42,976 nucleotides of DNA, taken from the NCBI GenBank assembly GCA_045639125.1, contig JAZUCL010000019.1, forward strand, positions 1 through 42,976, read 5' to 3'. The notes under the pieces were generated by a model. It did no database searches. It was not told where the DNA came from and worked only from the letters and a program-made list of their open reading frames with translations. How positions within the stretch are numbered: position 1 is the stretch's first letter; each line of letters begins with the position of its first letter. The position numbers and the translations under genes were made by a program. The DNA comes from JAZUCL01 sp045639125. Lineage in GTDB: Bacteria > Bacillota > Clostridia > Oscillospirales > QAMX01. Shown here in pieces: positions 1 through 7,467 of this stretch.

Positions 1-108
1 GTTTCATTACTTGATTCCTCCTTCGAATAATTTCGGCGGTTGGCTAGACCTGCCTCAATTATATCAAAGGAGGATATTTTTTGCCACGCATAGCTAAAGC
101 TTTTTCGT

Positions 109-129
109 ACCACCAGCACTGCTGGTGGT
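109..129. terminator. Short perfect hairpin, possible terminator
   Basis: ACCACCAGCA and TGCTGGTGGT are perfect complements around a single C, followed on the plus strand by TTTTCG. This fits a weak intrinsic terminator for a gene outside the window on the plus strand. It could also be part of a small repeat element, since the SD-like sequence and TTG codon just upstream lead straight into it. Confidence 0.4.
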
Positions 130-146
130 TTTCGTATACAATAAAA

Positions 147-186
147 ATATGCACCTCTAAAAGTGTCGAACTTTTGAGGTGCATAT
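147..186. repeat. Dispersed hairpin repeat, copy 1
   Basis: The arms begin ATATGCACCTC and end GAGGTGCATAT around the loop GTCGA, with one bulged T in the left arm. A nearly identical hairpin lies at 35503-35543, including flanking bases, so this is a repeated intergenic element and not a one-off terminator. There is no T-run on either side. Confidence 0.65.
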
Positions 187-343
187 CAGTTTCTCTGCAG
201 ACTTTTAATATCCGATAAACATTTGAGTAAGTTAATTTTTTACAAATCTAACGCCGTCTAAGGAAAAAACTCTTATTTATTTTTATTGACTTGGACGTTA
301 AATTTAGGGCTAATCAAAACTTAAACAAGGAAAATTAAGATTG

Positions 344-1072
344 TTATTTAATTTTCGATTCAACTAAGTCAGCCAATTCGTTAGATTTGTTGAGCAATCC
401 GTGTGGATGATGTCCTTGAAATTTTCTTGGAATAACTGTCAATAAATCCATGTTGTCTGAGTATGCCTCTTCAAGTAACCTTCCATTCAAAGAATATATT
501 ACAGTTTTGTCCTCTGTGCCGTATATCATAATTACTGGCAACTTTGTTTCAATAAGTTTCTTTACGTTATTGATTGGGTTATCAGGCAAGGTGAAAATAT
601 CACTTCTTTTTACATTTGGATATGCAACTGTAAATTCACGATCCCAGATATGTTCATATTCATCGTATCTGCCTGGAAAATCTAAAAAGTTAATTACAGG
701 TGCATCTATTACAAGACAAGATACGTATTCAGGGTAGTAACTTGTAAAATTGATTGCTTGTGCACCACCACAACTCATACCTACCAAAATACATCTTTGA
801 TTGAGATTATATTTGTTTGTTACAAATTCAACAAATTTCGCCTTTCTGTCGCAGTCGCTACGATTTGCAAGTCTTGTATAATTGTTGAGATGAATAAGGT
901 GATAACCACGCTTTAGAAACTCAATCTCTAACTCGGGGAAAGCGTCCCAGTACTCTGTTTTGAAAACTACTTTTCCATTTGAATTTCCATTTGGCATTAC
1001 AACAATTCCATTTGTGCCATCAAAATCAAATTCGTCCATTTGAAAGCCATAAAATTGTTTTTTTGTTTCCAT
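344..1072 (-). CDS. Alpha/beta hydrolase family protein
   Basis: A 242-residue alpha/beta-hydrolase-fold protein, predicted cytoplasmic because no signal peptide or membrane segment is seen. The nucleophile elbow reads GMSCGG, the acid is probably the Asp in YGTEDKT, and the base lies in the HHPHG segment near the C-terminus, so a full Ser-Asp-His triad is present. This is the prolyl-oligopeptidase/dienelactone-hydrolase type of fold; the substrate cannot be told. An in-frame ATG lies 18 bases upstream, but GGAG at 1081-1084 sits 8 bases before the ATG at 1072, which decides the start. It lies downstream of rlmD on the same strand, separated by a hairpin, and probably has its own or read-through transcription. 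Confidence 0.8.
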   Translation of the reverse strand: METKKQFYGFQMDEFDFDGTNGIVVMPNGNSNGKVVFKTEYWDAFPELEIEFLKRGYHLIHLNNYTRLANRSDCDRKAKFVEFVTNKYNLNQRCILVGMSCGGAQAINFTSYYPEYVSCLVIDAPVINFLDFPGRYDEYEHIWDREFTVAYPNVKRSDIFTLPDNPINNVKKLIETKLPVIMIYGTEDKTVIYSLNGRLLEEAYSDNMDLLTVIPRKFQGHHPHGLLNKSNELADLVESKIK

Positions 1073-1105
1073 AACTATTGCTCCTGTCATTTAATTTTAA
1101 TATAT

Positions 1106-1129
1106 AACAGCATCATATAAGATGCTGTT
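1106..1129. terminator. Hairpin between rlmD and the hydrolase gene
   Basis: AACAGCATC and GATGCTGTT form a 9-bp perfect stem around ATATAA. It lies between the rlmD stop and the hydrolase start, both on the minus strand. No strong U-run follows, so it is at best a weak terminator or an mRNA-stabilising hairpin. Confidence 0.4.
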
Positions 1130-1170
1130 TATAAATTCATAATGGTTCATTGCATCTTCTTAATTTGTTT

Positions 1171-2544
1171 CTACCATTGTCCTTTTGACATCAAGACAAC
1201 ACTCTCCACATGGGTTGTTCGAGGGAACATATCAAATAGACGCATTTTTATAGGAGAATATCCTTTCTCTGTTAATTTCTTCAAATCCCGTGCCTGGGTT
1301 GCCGGGTCGCATGAGATATATACAATTCGGTCAGGGGAGAGGGTATTCATTATATCTATCGCCTCGTCACTAAGACCCTTTCGTGGTGGGTCAACAACAA
1401 CAACGTCTGGGCGTAAACCACGCTGTGCAAGAGATACAGCCGCTTTGCCAGCATCGTCACAGATAAATAGGGCGTCTGTAAGACCGTTATTTTTTGCATT
1501 TTCTTTTGCATCACATATAGCCTGTGGGACTATCTCAATGCCGATTAATTTGTCGTCAGTGGATACCATTGAAATACCAACAGTGCCAACACCACAGTAC
1601 AGGTCAAGAAGTGTACCGATTTTACCATTACTACTTTTAGCGTATTCTGCCGCTAAATTATATAACTGATTTGTTTGCTTATGGTTAATTTGGAAAAATG
1701 ACTGGATACTACAACGAAATACCTTGCCACAGAGTTTGTCGATAATATAATCTCTGCCCCAAATTGTCTTTGTCGTATCACCGACAATTACATTATCAAG
1801 CCTTGTATTTACATTTATAAGTATACCGACAAGTTGAGGAAATTGATTTGAAAGAAAGTCGACAAGTAAATCGCTGTGGGGTAAAGAAGTACCGTTAATT
1901 ATCAGACAGCATATAGCCTCTGACTCATCATGATTTGTACGAATGTAGACGTGACGAATTAAGCCTGAATGGGTTATTTCATCATAGGGAGTAAGAGAAA
2001 ACCGCTTTGCAAAATCACATATTGCAGATACAATTTCATTTGCCGTACTTGTCTGAAGCAGACAATCACAACAAGGTACAATGTCATGGCTACCAACACG
2101 ATAAAAACCAAATGAGGTTTCGTTATTTACTGTTCGTATAGGATACTGTGCCTTGTTGCGATAGCGAATATTTTCAGGTGAGCCAACTATACCCTCGCAG
2201 GGAATATTAAGACCACCTATTCTACTCATTATATCTATTACTTTTTGTTTCTTAAATCGAAGTTCTTCCTCATAACTCATGTGTCTAAGCCCGCAGCCAC
2301 CACATTTTGGGTATGTACTACAATCAGAACTCTGACGATGAGGGGACGGCGTAATAAGATTATGGAGTTTTGCATACGCAAGACGTTTTGTTACTTTAAG
2401 AATGAGTATTTCACACACTTCGCCTTTCAAAGCACCTTTGACAAATACCACAATACCTCCAATTCGAGCAACGCCCATGCCCTCAGAATTGTATCCGTCA
2501 ATAGTTACTGTGTATATATCATTTTTCTTTATCTGTTCACTCAT
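1171..2544 (-). CDS. rlmD: 23S rRNA (uracil-C5)-methyltransferase, RlmD/TrmA family
   Basis: A 457-residue SAM-dependent rRNA m5U methyltransferase, the normal length of the family. Residues 1-60 form a TRAM RNA-binding domain. Cys75, Cys81 and Cys84 with a Cys of the CCDC group at 158-161 match the 4Fe-4S ligands of RlmD. The C-terminal Rossmann domain has LDLYCGVGT and the catalytic SCDPATQARD motif. Firmicute members (RlmCD) may methylate both U747 and U1939, so the exact site is inference. The ATG at 2544 follows GGACAAACTT and a textbook sigma-A promoter. The promoter and first 29 codons are duplicated at 4469-4654, which marks an insertion next to this gene; the gene itself is intact. 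Confidence 0.93.
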   Translation of the reverse strand: MSEQIKKNDIYTVTIDGYNSEGMGVARIGGIVVFVKGALKGEVCEILILKVTKRLAYAKLHNLITPSPHRQSSDCSTYPKCGGCGLRHMSYEEELRFKKQKVIDIMSRIGGLNIPCEGIVGSPENIRYRNKAQYPIRTVNNETSFGFYRVGSHDIVPCCDCLLQTSTANEIVSAICDFAKRFSLTPYDEITHSGLIRHVYIRTNHDESEAICCLIINGTSLPHSDLLVDFLSNQFPQLVGILINVNTRLDNVIVGDTTKTIWGRDYIIDKLCGKVFRCSIQSFFQINHKQTNQLYNLAAEYAKSSNGKIGTLLDLYCGVGTVGISMVSTDDKLIGIEIVPQAICDAKENAKNNGLTDALFICDDAGKAAVSLAQRGLRPDVVVVDPPRKGLSDEAIDIMNTLSPDRIVYISCDPATQARDLKKLTEKGYSPIKMRLFDMFPRTTHVESVVLMSKGQW

Positions 2545-2643
2545 AAGTTTGTCCTATCTATACATTATCGCTACTTTAGTATATCACATTATCTAAACTT
2601 ATTCAATGAAATATTTTAAGGGAAAATGCAAAACGAATTACAA
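2458..2643. repeat. 186-bp direct repeat, copy A (rlmD 5' end and promoter)
   Basis: This segment matches 4469-4654 over 186 bp with two substitutions (2509/4520 and 2634/4645), at an offset of 2011 bp. It contains the rlmD promoter, ribosome site and first 29 codons. Copy A is joined to the intact rlmD gene and copy B to the aconitase-side flank, so the DNA between them is an insertion or the product of a duplication. Confidence 0.95.
2578..2606 (-). promoter_or_regulatory. Sigma-A promoter of rlmD
   Basis: On the minus strand, TTGAAT (2601-2606) and TATACT (2578-2583) are separated by exactly 17 bases and lie about 35 bases before the rlmD ATG. The same promoter is present at 4589-4617 in the second copy of the repeat. 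Confidence 0.75.
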
Positions 2644-2885
2644 CTTATAACTTTATTTTCTTTGGAATATTTTTTTGTTGAGATTTTGTAACAAAGTCAA
2701 TTTCAACGCAACAAAAAACAAGGAAATTTCAAAAGCTTGCCCACCATATAATTTTTTAATTTTTAGCTACTTTTATTTTATAGTTTGTTATACCATGGCC
2801 AAAATCTTTTTCAATATATACAGAAAAACTATATTATAACGGTTTACCCGAACACAATATTCGCATACGGGTAAAACGTTATAAT
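2644..2885. other. AT-rich non-coding left part of the insert
   Basis: No gene is seen. There is a 10-bp inverted repeat (TTTTTTGTTG at 2671-2680 and CAACAAAAAA at 2709-2718) and an inverted TTTACCCG/CGGGTAAA pair at 2843-2850 and 2868-2875. These could be element-end sequences or weak transcription signals. Confidence 0.4.
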
Positions 2886-2919
2886 AAAATAAGAGAGGGA
2901 GTTTCCCCTCTCTTATTTT
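2886..2919. terminator. Strong bidirectional terminator after the lipoprotein gene
   Basis: AAAATAAGAGAGGG (2886-2899) and CCCTCTCTTATTTT (2906-2919) form a perfect 14-bp stem with a 6-base loop and A/T runs on both sides. It overlaps the stop codon of the minus-strand lipoprotein gene. Confidence 0.85.
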
Positions 2920-3487
2920 ATACATTTTTATATTCCAACTGTATTAACACATCATCCCCAAAAAAATACATTCTTAATGATATACAACTATTCGATTCAT
3001 CTGTCCATTCTTCCTGTAAAGATTCGTTTGAAAACCTTGAAAAATCTGTATAATCTCCTATTGCATTTTTTATTCCTGGATATGTCGTAGGAGAGCCATA
3101 TTCATCACACAACTCTTGTTTTAAAGAAGTAATCAACGCTGAAAGCTTCTCATTATTTTTGGATATCTTACTTTCGTATCCGCCACCATACAACGAGACA
3201 TTAGCATCTTCTTTTTCCTCAAACACCAAATATTTTGTAAATTCTATGTTTTTGTATGATACCTTCTCTACAAAATCATATCTTCCATTGAGTTTACTTA
3301 TTTGCAAATCATCTTCTTTTATTAACATTTTTTTGCAAGTCTGATCTAAATCGTTTCCAATGCATTCAGAAAAATCCAATTTCAATACTTCTTTGCTTAG
3401 CTCATTAGATATATCATTTGAACATGCACATAGCGAAGTGATAAGCAGCACTCCTATTAATAATCGACATATTTTTATCACCCTCAT
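2918..3487 (-). CDS. Predicted lipoprotein, unknown function
   Basis: I do not recognise the family. The 189-residue protein begins with a positively charged N-terminus (MRVIKICR), a hydrophobic stretch and a lipobox ending LCAC, so it should be diacylated and anchored outside the cell membrane. The rest is acidic and soluble, with Cys pairs that could form a disulfide. The open frame runs 42 bases further upstream, but GAGGTG lies 6 bases before the ATG at 3487, which gives the signal peptide its proper N-terminus. It starts 10 bases after the stop of the preceding gene on the same strand, so the two were probably co-transcribed. It lies inside the insertion flanked by copies of the rlmD 5' end. 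Confidence 0.65.
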   Translation of the reverse strand: MRVIKICRLLIGVLLITSLCACSNDISNELSKEVLKLDFSECIGNDLDQTCKKMLIKEDDLQISKLNGRYDFVEKVSYKNIEFTKYLVFEEKEDANVSLYGGGYESKISKNNEKLSALITSLKQELCDEYGSPTTYPGIKNAIGDYTDFSRFSNESLQEEWTDESNSCISLRMYFFGDDVLIQLEYKNV

Positions 3488-3497
3488 CGATTGCACC

Positions 3498-4064
3498 TCA
3501 CAGCTTAACAGTATAAGTATCAAGCCCACCGTTCACATAATTATAGAATGTTACAAAATGCCCCACAAACGGAGAACCCGATGTAGTCATTAACACACGG
3601 TTAGAAGCAAAATAATTTGTATTAGAATAGGTTGTTCCCTCAACAGGATTGTACTTGTTTACCGTAACAACATGTACATACTCAGCAAGTTCCAAATTTT
3701 CGAATCCTGGATAGGAATGTAAAAATCCATCGGCAATATACTCTACTTTAATCTGACTTATAGAGACATTCGCCATATTCTCATAATAGAACGAACATTT
3801 ATAGGGCTTATAATATGGCCAAAAACCATCAGAGTAGAGTGCCGCTGTTGCTGTAGCGTGAACAATATAATCTCCGTTCCAACTCAAAGGCGGATAAAAT
3901 GCTTCCATATCATAATCTGGACCTTGAGCCAGAATATCTGCCATAGAATTATCAACAACCATATTATTGTTTTCATCTTCTACATAGGAAATAAAGATAT
4001 CTTTTTCAACTTCATCGTTAACTATGTTAGTAACACAGATTGCTTTATCTTCTGAATCATTCAA
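3498..4064 (-). CDS. Hypothetical protein, probably missing its N-terminus
   Basis: The frame is open from an in-frame stop at 4074-4076 to the TGA at 3498. The first possible start is a TTG at 4064 without a good SD. The 188 residues are acidic, then rich in Tyr, Phe and Asn with beta-strand-like patterning (YIVHATATAALYSDG, GTTYSNTNYFASN), as in secreted or surface proteins. No signal peptide is present. I infer that a signal-peptide-bearing 5' end was lost when the insert was assembled; the break would lie between this frame and the terminator at 4111-4161. The downstream lipoprotein gene follows after 10 bases. No family is recognised. Confidence 0.45.
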   Translation of the reverse strand: MNDSEDKAICVTNIVNDEVEKDIFISYVEDENNNMVVDNSMADILAQGPDYDMEAFYPPLSWNGDYIVHATATAALYSDGFWPYYKPYKCSFYYENMANVSISQIKVEYIADGFLHSYPGFENLELAEYVHVVTVNKYNPVEGTTYSNTNYFASNRVLMTTSGSPFVGHFVTFYNYVNGGLDTYTVKL

Positions 4065-4110
4065 CAGCCTAATTTAATACAATATCTTTCTAATTGTATC
4101 TTTCTCAAAT

Positions 4111-4161
4111 AAAAAACGTATAAATCAAATCCCTTACTCAAAGAAGTTTGACTTATACGTT
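4111..4161 (-). terminator. Terminator of the 26-codon gene
   Basis: Read on the minus strand, AACGTATAAGTCAAA and TTTGATTTATACGTT form a 15-bp stem with one mismatch and a 17-base loop. It is followed by TTTTTT at 4116-4111. It lies 25 bases after the small-gene stop codon and closes a compact transcription unit. Confidence 0.7.
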
Positions 4162-4185
4162 ACTCTGCCAACTTTGTTTATTTTT

Positions 4186-4266
4186 TTACATCTCTTTAAT
4201 ACTGGAGGAACACAACAAAAGCTGCAACTCAACAAAGCCAAACCACTTTGAAAAATTACTTATCAT
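4186..4266 (-). CDS. Small peptide gene, 26 codons
   Basis: A 26-residue peptide beginning MISNFSKWFGF, hydrophobic in the middle (ELQLLL) and ending CSSSIKEM. It carries one Cys and would be amphipathic or membrane-seeking. The evidence that it is real is the context: a sigma-A promoter with 17-base spacing at 4301-4329, AGGAGG 8 bases before the ATG, and an intrinsic terminator directly after the stop. It is therefore an isolated gene of about 180 transcribed bases. It could be a signalling peptide, a small toxin, a leader peptide left from a deleted gene, or an accidental frame in a small RNA. No homolog is recognised. Confidence 0.5.
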   Translation of the reverse strand: MISNFSKWFGFVELQLLLCSSSIKEM

Positions 4267-4285
4267 TGGGATCTCCTCCTTTTCT

Positions 4286-4555
4286 TTATTTGCCTATTTT
4301 AGTATAACACCTCTTTCCCCAAATTGCAAGAACTTTTAGATATTTTTTCCATTTCATAAATTCTTTCAACTTGTTTTGTAAAATTATTTCTATTTCAAAG
4401 TTTTTATTTTTCATTCTTTGGTTATCTTCTTCTAGTGAATATCCCCAAGAAGAAAAAACCAACATTTTTCCAATTCGAGCAACGCCCATGCCCTCAGAAT
4501 TGTATCCGTCAATAGTTACCGTGTATATATCATTTTTCTTTATCTGTTCACTCAT
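4286..4555 (-). pseudogene. rlmD 5' fragment fused to insert DNA
   Basis: The first 29 codons are identical in protein to RlmD (MSEQIKKNDI to ARIG), then the frame runs into unrelated lysine-rich sequence and stops after 89 codons. Promoter and ribosome site are preserved (copy B of the direct repeat), so a short chimeric protein may still be made. It cannot be a methyltransferase: the TRAM domain is cut and the iron-sulfur and catalytic regions are absent. This is the severed end of the original rlmD locus, left next to the aconitase-family gene when DNA entered after codon 29. Confidence 0.8.
4301..4329 (-). promoter_or_regulatory. Sigma-A promoter of the 26-codon gene
   Basis: On the minus strand, TTGCAA (4324-4329) and TATACT (4301-4306) are separated by 17 bases. 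The promoter lies inside the 3' end of the rlmD-derived open frame, so it belongs to the inserted DNA and not to rlmD. Confidence 0.7.
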
Positions 4556-4654
4556 AAGTTTGTCCTATCTATACATTATCGCTACTTTAGTATATCACAT
4601 TATCTAAACTTATTCAATGAAATATTTTAAGGGAAAATGCAAAATGAATTACAA
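4469..4654. repeat. 186-bp direct repeat, copy B
   Basis: Second copy of the rlmD promoter and first 29 codons, with two substitutions from 2458-2643. Identity stops sharply at both ends: at codon 29-30 of rlmD on one side and about 110 bp upstream of its start codon on the other. Confidence 0.95.
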
Positions 4655-4775
4655 AAATGTCTTTTCATAATTTGAAAATTATGCTATACTATACGTTAGT
4701 TTAGTATGGTTTGGAAAGTCTTTTGACGTTAAAACCAAGTGGTAAATTTAATTTCACAATAAGGAGTGTTATAAA

Positions 4776-7046
4776 ATGGTTGAATTACTTGGTGGAAAAG
4801 TGTTTTATGCCGATGGCAAAATCTCGACTTTAGACGAAATTGAGCATAGAGGTAATAAAAAAATTACCGATGAGGAGATTGAAAATGCACGAAAGGGTAC
4901 GATGGCGTACCACATTTTATCTGCACACAATACATCAGGAGATGACAATAAACTTAGAATTAAGTTTGACGCTTTGACATCACACGATATTACATTTGTC
5001 GGCATTATTCAAACTGCTCGTGCAAGTGGTTTAGAGCGTTTTCCAATTCCTTATGTATTGACTAACTGTCACAACTCTCTTTGTGCCGTTGGTGGTACAA
5101 TTAATGAGGATGACCACCGTTTTGGCTTAACTGCAGCACAAAAGTACGGCGGTATTTACGTACCACCACATCAGGCGGTTATCCATCAGTATATGCGTGA
5201 GTGTATGGCAGGCTGTGGCAAGATGATTCTCGGCTCTGACAGTCACACACGTTATGGTGCACTCGGTACAATGGCAATCGGTGAGGGCGGTCCGGAACTT
5301 GTTAAGCAAATTCTTGAAAAGACCTATGATATTAACTATCCTGACGTTGTAGGTGTCTACTTAACAGGAAAGCCTCGTGCAGGTGTAGGTCCACAGGACG
5401 TTGCACTTGCTATAATTGGTGCAGTATTCAAAAATGGATTTGTTAAAAACAAAGTCATGGAGTTTATCGGTGACGGTGTTTCAAACCTTTCAGTAGACTA
5501 TCGTATCGGTATTGATGTTATGACAACTGAAACAACCTGTCTGTCATCTATTTGGAGTACAGATGAAAAGGTAGAGGCTTTTCTTACAAATCATAATCGT
5601 AGTGGTGATTATAAGAAACTTTCTCCGGATAATATGGCGTGTTACGATGGTATGGTTGTAGTTGATCTTTCAAAGGTTGAAAGTATGATTGCAATGCCGT
5701 TCCACCCATCAAACGTATATACAATCAATGACTTAAACGCAAATTTAAGTGATATTCTCCATGAGGTTGAGGAGGTCGGTCAGCAACAACTTGGTACTGA
5801 TAAAGTTAAACTTCGCCTTCGTGATAAAATCAAAAACGGCAAACTTGCTGCCCAGCAGGCAATCGTTGCAGGCTGTGCAGGTGGTGGATTTGAAAACCTT
5901 ATGTACGTTGCTAATGCTGTTAAGGGACACTCTATTGGCTGTGGCGATTTTGATATGTCCGTTTATCCTGCAAGTCAGCCTGTATTTATGGAACTTGTAA
6001 AGAACGGTGCCATTGCCAATATTATGCAATCCGGTATTGCTGTTAAGACGGCATTCTGCGGACCATGCTTTGGTGCAGGTGATACACCCCCCAATAATGG
6101 CCTTAGTATTCGTCATACTACAAGAAATTTCCCAAATCGTGAGGGTTCAAAGCCTGGTAACGGACAGATTTCTTCCGTTGCACTTATGGATGCTCGTTCA
6201 ATTGCCGCTACTGCTATAAATGGCGGTATGCTTACTCCGGCAACTTCTCTTGACATTGGCGAGTGGGACGGCGGATATACATTTGATAATTCATCTTATA
6301 AGAGCCGTGTATATCAAGGCTATGGTTGCGGTAATCCTAATGCCGAACTTCGTCTTGGTCCAAATATTACTGACTGGCCTAAGCAAAACCCACTTTCTGA
6401 AAATATCTTGATGAAAGTTGCCTGCGTAATTTCTGACCCTGTAACTACTACTGACGAACTTATTCCGTCCGGTGAAACGTCTTCATATCGTTCAAATCCA
6501 AGAGGACTTGCCGAATTTACATTGTCGAGAAAGGACCCTGAATACGTTGGACGTGCAAAGGCTGTTGCTGCCCTTGAGCAATCACGTCTTGCAGGTAACG
6601 CACCTGATGAAGTTATTTGTGTACTTTCAAAGTTTGGCGATGGAAAGAAACTTTTAGAAACAACAGGTATCAGCAGTGTAATTTACGCTGTACGTCCAGG
6701 TGACGGAAGTGCTCGTGAACAGGCTGCGTCTTGCCAGCGTGTACTTGGTGCAGGAGCAAATATTGCCCTTGAATATGCAACTAAGAGATACCGTTCCAAC
6801 CTTATCAACTGGGGCATGATTCCATTCACCTTTGACGGTGACGGAGCAAATCTCTTTACAAATGATATGTACATCTATGTTGAGGGTATTAGAGAGGCAA
6901 TTAAGCGTGAGGATAAGACAATAAAGGCAAAACTTGTAAGTGGTGAATCGGTTGAGGAAGTGACTCTTAATTTACCTGTTCTTACTCCAACTGAGCGTGA
7001 TATTATCCTTGACGGCTGTCTAATCAACTACTATAACAGAAAATAA
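4776..7046 (+). CDS. Aconitase-family hydratase (YbhJ/aconitate hydratase-like)
   Basis: A 756-residue 4Fe-4S dehydratase of the aconitase superfamily, cytoplasmic. The three cluster cysteines are visible as Cys367 (AGCAGGGFEN), Cys428 and Cys431 (FCGPCFGAGD). The LILGSDSHTRYG segment at about 151-161 carries the active-site Asp-Ser-His. The C-terminal swivel domain starts at about residue 560. Aconitases convert citrate to isocitrate. However, the motif around the first Cys is AGCAGGG rather than GSCTNSS, and overall it reads more like the uncharacterised YbhJ hydratases, so the substrate is uncertain. The ATG follows AAGGAGTGTTATAAA. ruvX starts one base after the stop, so both are one transcript. 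Confidence 0.82.
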   Translation: MVELLGGKVFYADGKISTLDEIEHRGNKKITDEEIENARKGTMAYHILSAHNTSGDDNKLRIKFDALTSHDITFVGIIQTARASGLERFPIPYVLTNCHNSLCAVGGTINEDDHRFGLTAAQKYGGIYVPPHQAVIHQYMRECMAGCGKMILGSDSHTRYGALGTMAIGEGGPELVKQILEKTYDINYPDVVGVYLTGKPRAGVGPQDVALAIIGAVFKNGFVKNKVMEFIGDGVSNLSVDYRIGIDVMTTETTCLSSIWSTDEKVEAFLTNHNRSGDYKKLSPDNMACYDGMVVVDLSKVESMIAMPFHPSNVYTINDLNANLSDILHEVEEVGQQQLGTDKVKLRLRDKIKNGKLAAQQAIVAGCAGGGFENLMYVANAVKGHSIGCGDFDMSVYPASQPVFMELVKNGAIANIMQSGIAVKTAFCGPCFGAGDTPPNNGLSIRHTTRNFPNREGSKPGNGQISSVALMDARSIAATAINGGMLTPATSLDIGEWDGGYTFDNSSYKSRVYQGYGCGNPNAELRLGPNITDWPKQNPLSENILMKVACVISDPVTTTDELIPSGETSSYRSNPRGLAEFTLSRKDPEYVGRAKAVAALEQSRLAGNAPDEVICVLSKFGDGKKLLETTGISSVIYAVRPGDGSAREQAASCQRVLGAGANIALEYATKRYRSNLINWGMIPFTFDGDGANLFTNDMYIYVEGIREAIKREDKTIKAKLVSGESVEEVTLNLPVLTPTERDIILDGCLINYYNRK

Positions 7047-7047
7047 T

Positions 7048-7467
7048 ATGAGAATTATAGCAATTGATTATGGTGATGTACGTACAGGCGTTGCCGTGTC
7101 TGACATATCTGGAATGATTCCCGGTGATACAATGACAATAACAGCATACACACCTGAGAAAGTATGTGATGCTGTATGCGAAATTGTAAAGAAGTATGGA
7201 GCAGAGCGTATTGTTGTTGGTAAGCCACTCAACATGAATGGCACAGTAGGAGAACGTGCAGAGAAAGCATGTGTATTTGCAAAACTACTGTCGGAGAAAA
7301 GCGGAATTGAAACTGTAATGTGGGATGAACGTCAGACATCTGTTACGGCAAATCGTATTTTATCTGATGCAGGAAAAAAGAAAGGAAAACAGCGGAAACA
7401 AGTTGACGCTGTTGCGGCAAGCATTATATTACAAGGCTACCTTGACTTTCTTCGAATGAGCAGATAA
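7048..7467 (+). CDS. ruvX: Putative pre-16S rRNA nuclease RuvX/YqgF
   Basis: 139 residues, the normal size. The RNase-H-like fold is shown by IAIDYGDVRTGVAVSD at the N-terminus (catalytic Asp7), GKPLNMNG in the middle and WDERQTS with VDAVAASIILQGYL near the end. Family members process the 5' end of 16S rRNA and resemble Holliday-junction resolvases. It begins one base after the upstream hydratase stop without its own clear SD, which suggests translational coupling. In other Firmicutes ruvX sits with the DUF1292 gene yrzB; here the DUF1292 gene lies about 7 kb away. Confidence 0.93.
   Translation: MRIIAIDYGDVRTGVAVSDISGMIPGDTMTITAYTPEKVCDAVCEIVKKYGAERIVVGKPLNMNGTVGERAEKACVFAKLLSEKSGIETVMWDERQTSVTANRILSDAGKKKGKQRKQVDAVAASIILQGYLDFLRMSR

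Larger units (their letters stand above)
1..343. other. Gene-free stretch with hairpins at the window edge
   Basis: No convincing gene is seen. The stretch holds an SD-like AAAGGAGG at about 66-73 followed by a TTG codon, a perfect short hairpin at 109-129 and a longer hairpin at 147-186 whose sequence recurs near 35503. The rest, 187-343, is featureless AT-rich DNA downstream of the hydrolase gene. Confidence 0.5.

Noticed and set aside
81..218. TTG-started frame of 45 codons after an AAAGGAGG, opening M-P-R-I-A-K as many Y1 (REP-associated) transposases do
   Set aside because: The similarity ends after six residues and the frame runs through two hairpins. Possibly a transposase stub, but not supportable as a gene.
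1142..1669. Plus-strand frame opposite rlmD
   Set aside because: Antisense shadow of a conserved gene, low-complexity Ser/Arg-rich product.
4148..4339. Plus-strand frame opposite the 26-codon gene
   Set aside because: No SD; the minus strand has promoter, SD and terminator, so this is the shadow.
5745..6116. Minus-strand frame opposite the aconitase-family gene
   Set aside because: Shadow frame with no promoter or SD; the plus-strand cluster cysteines lie across it.
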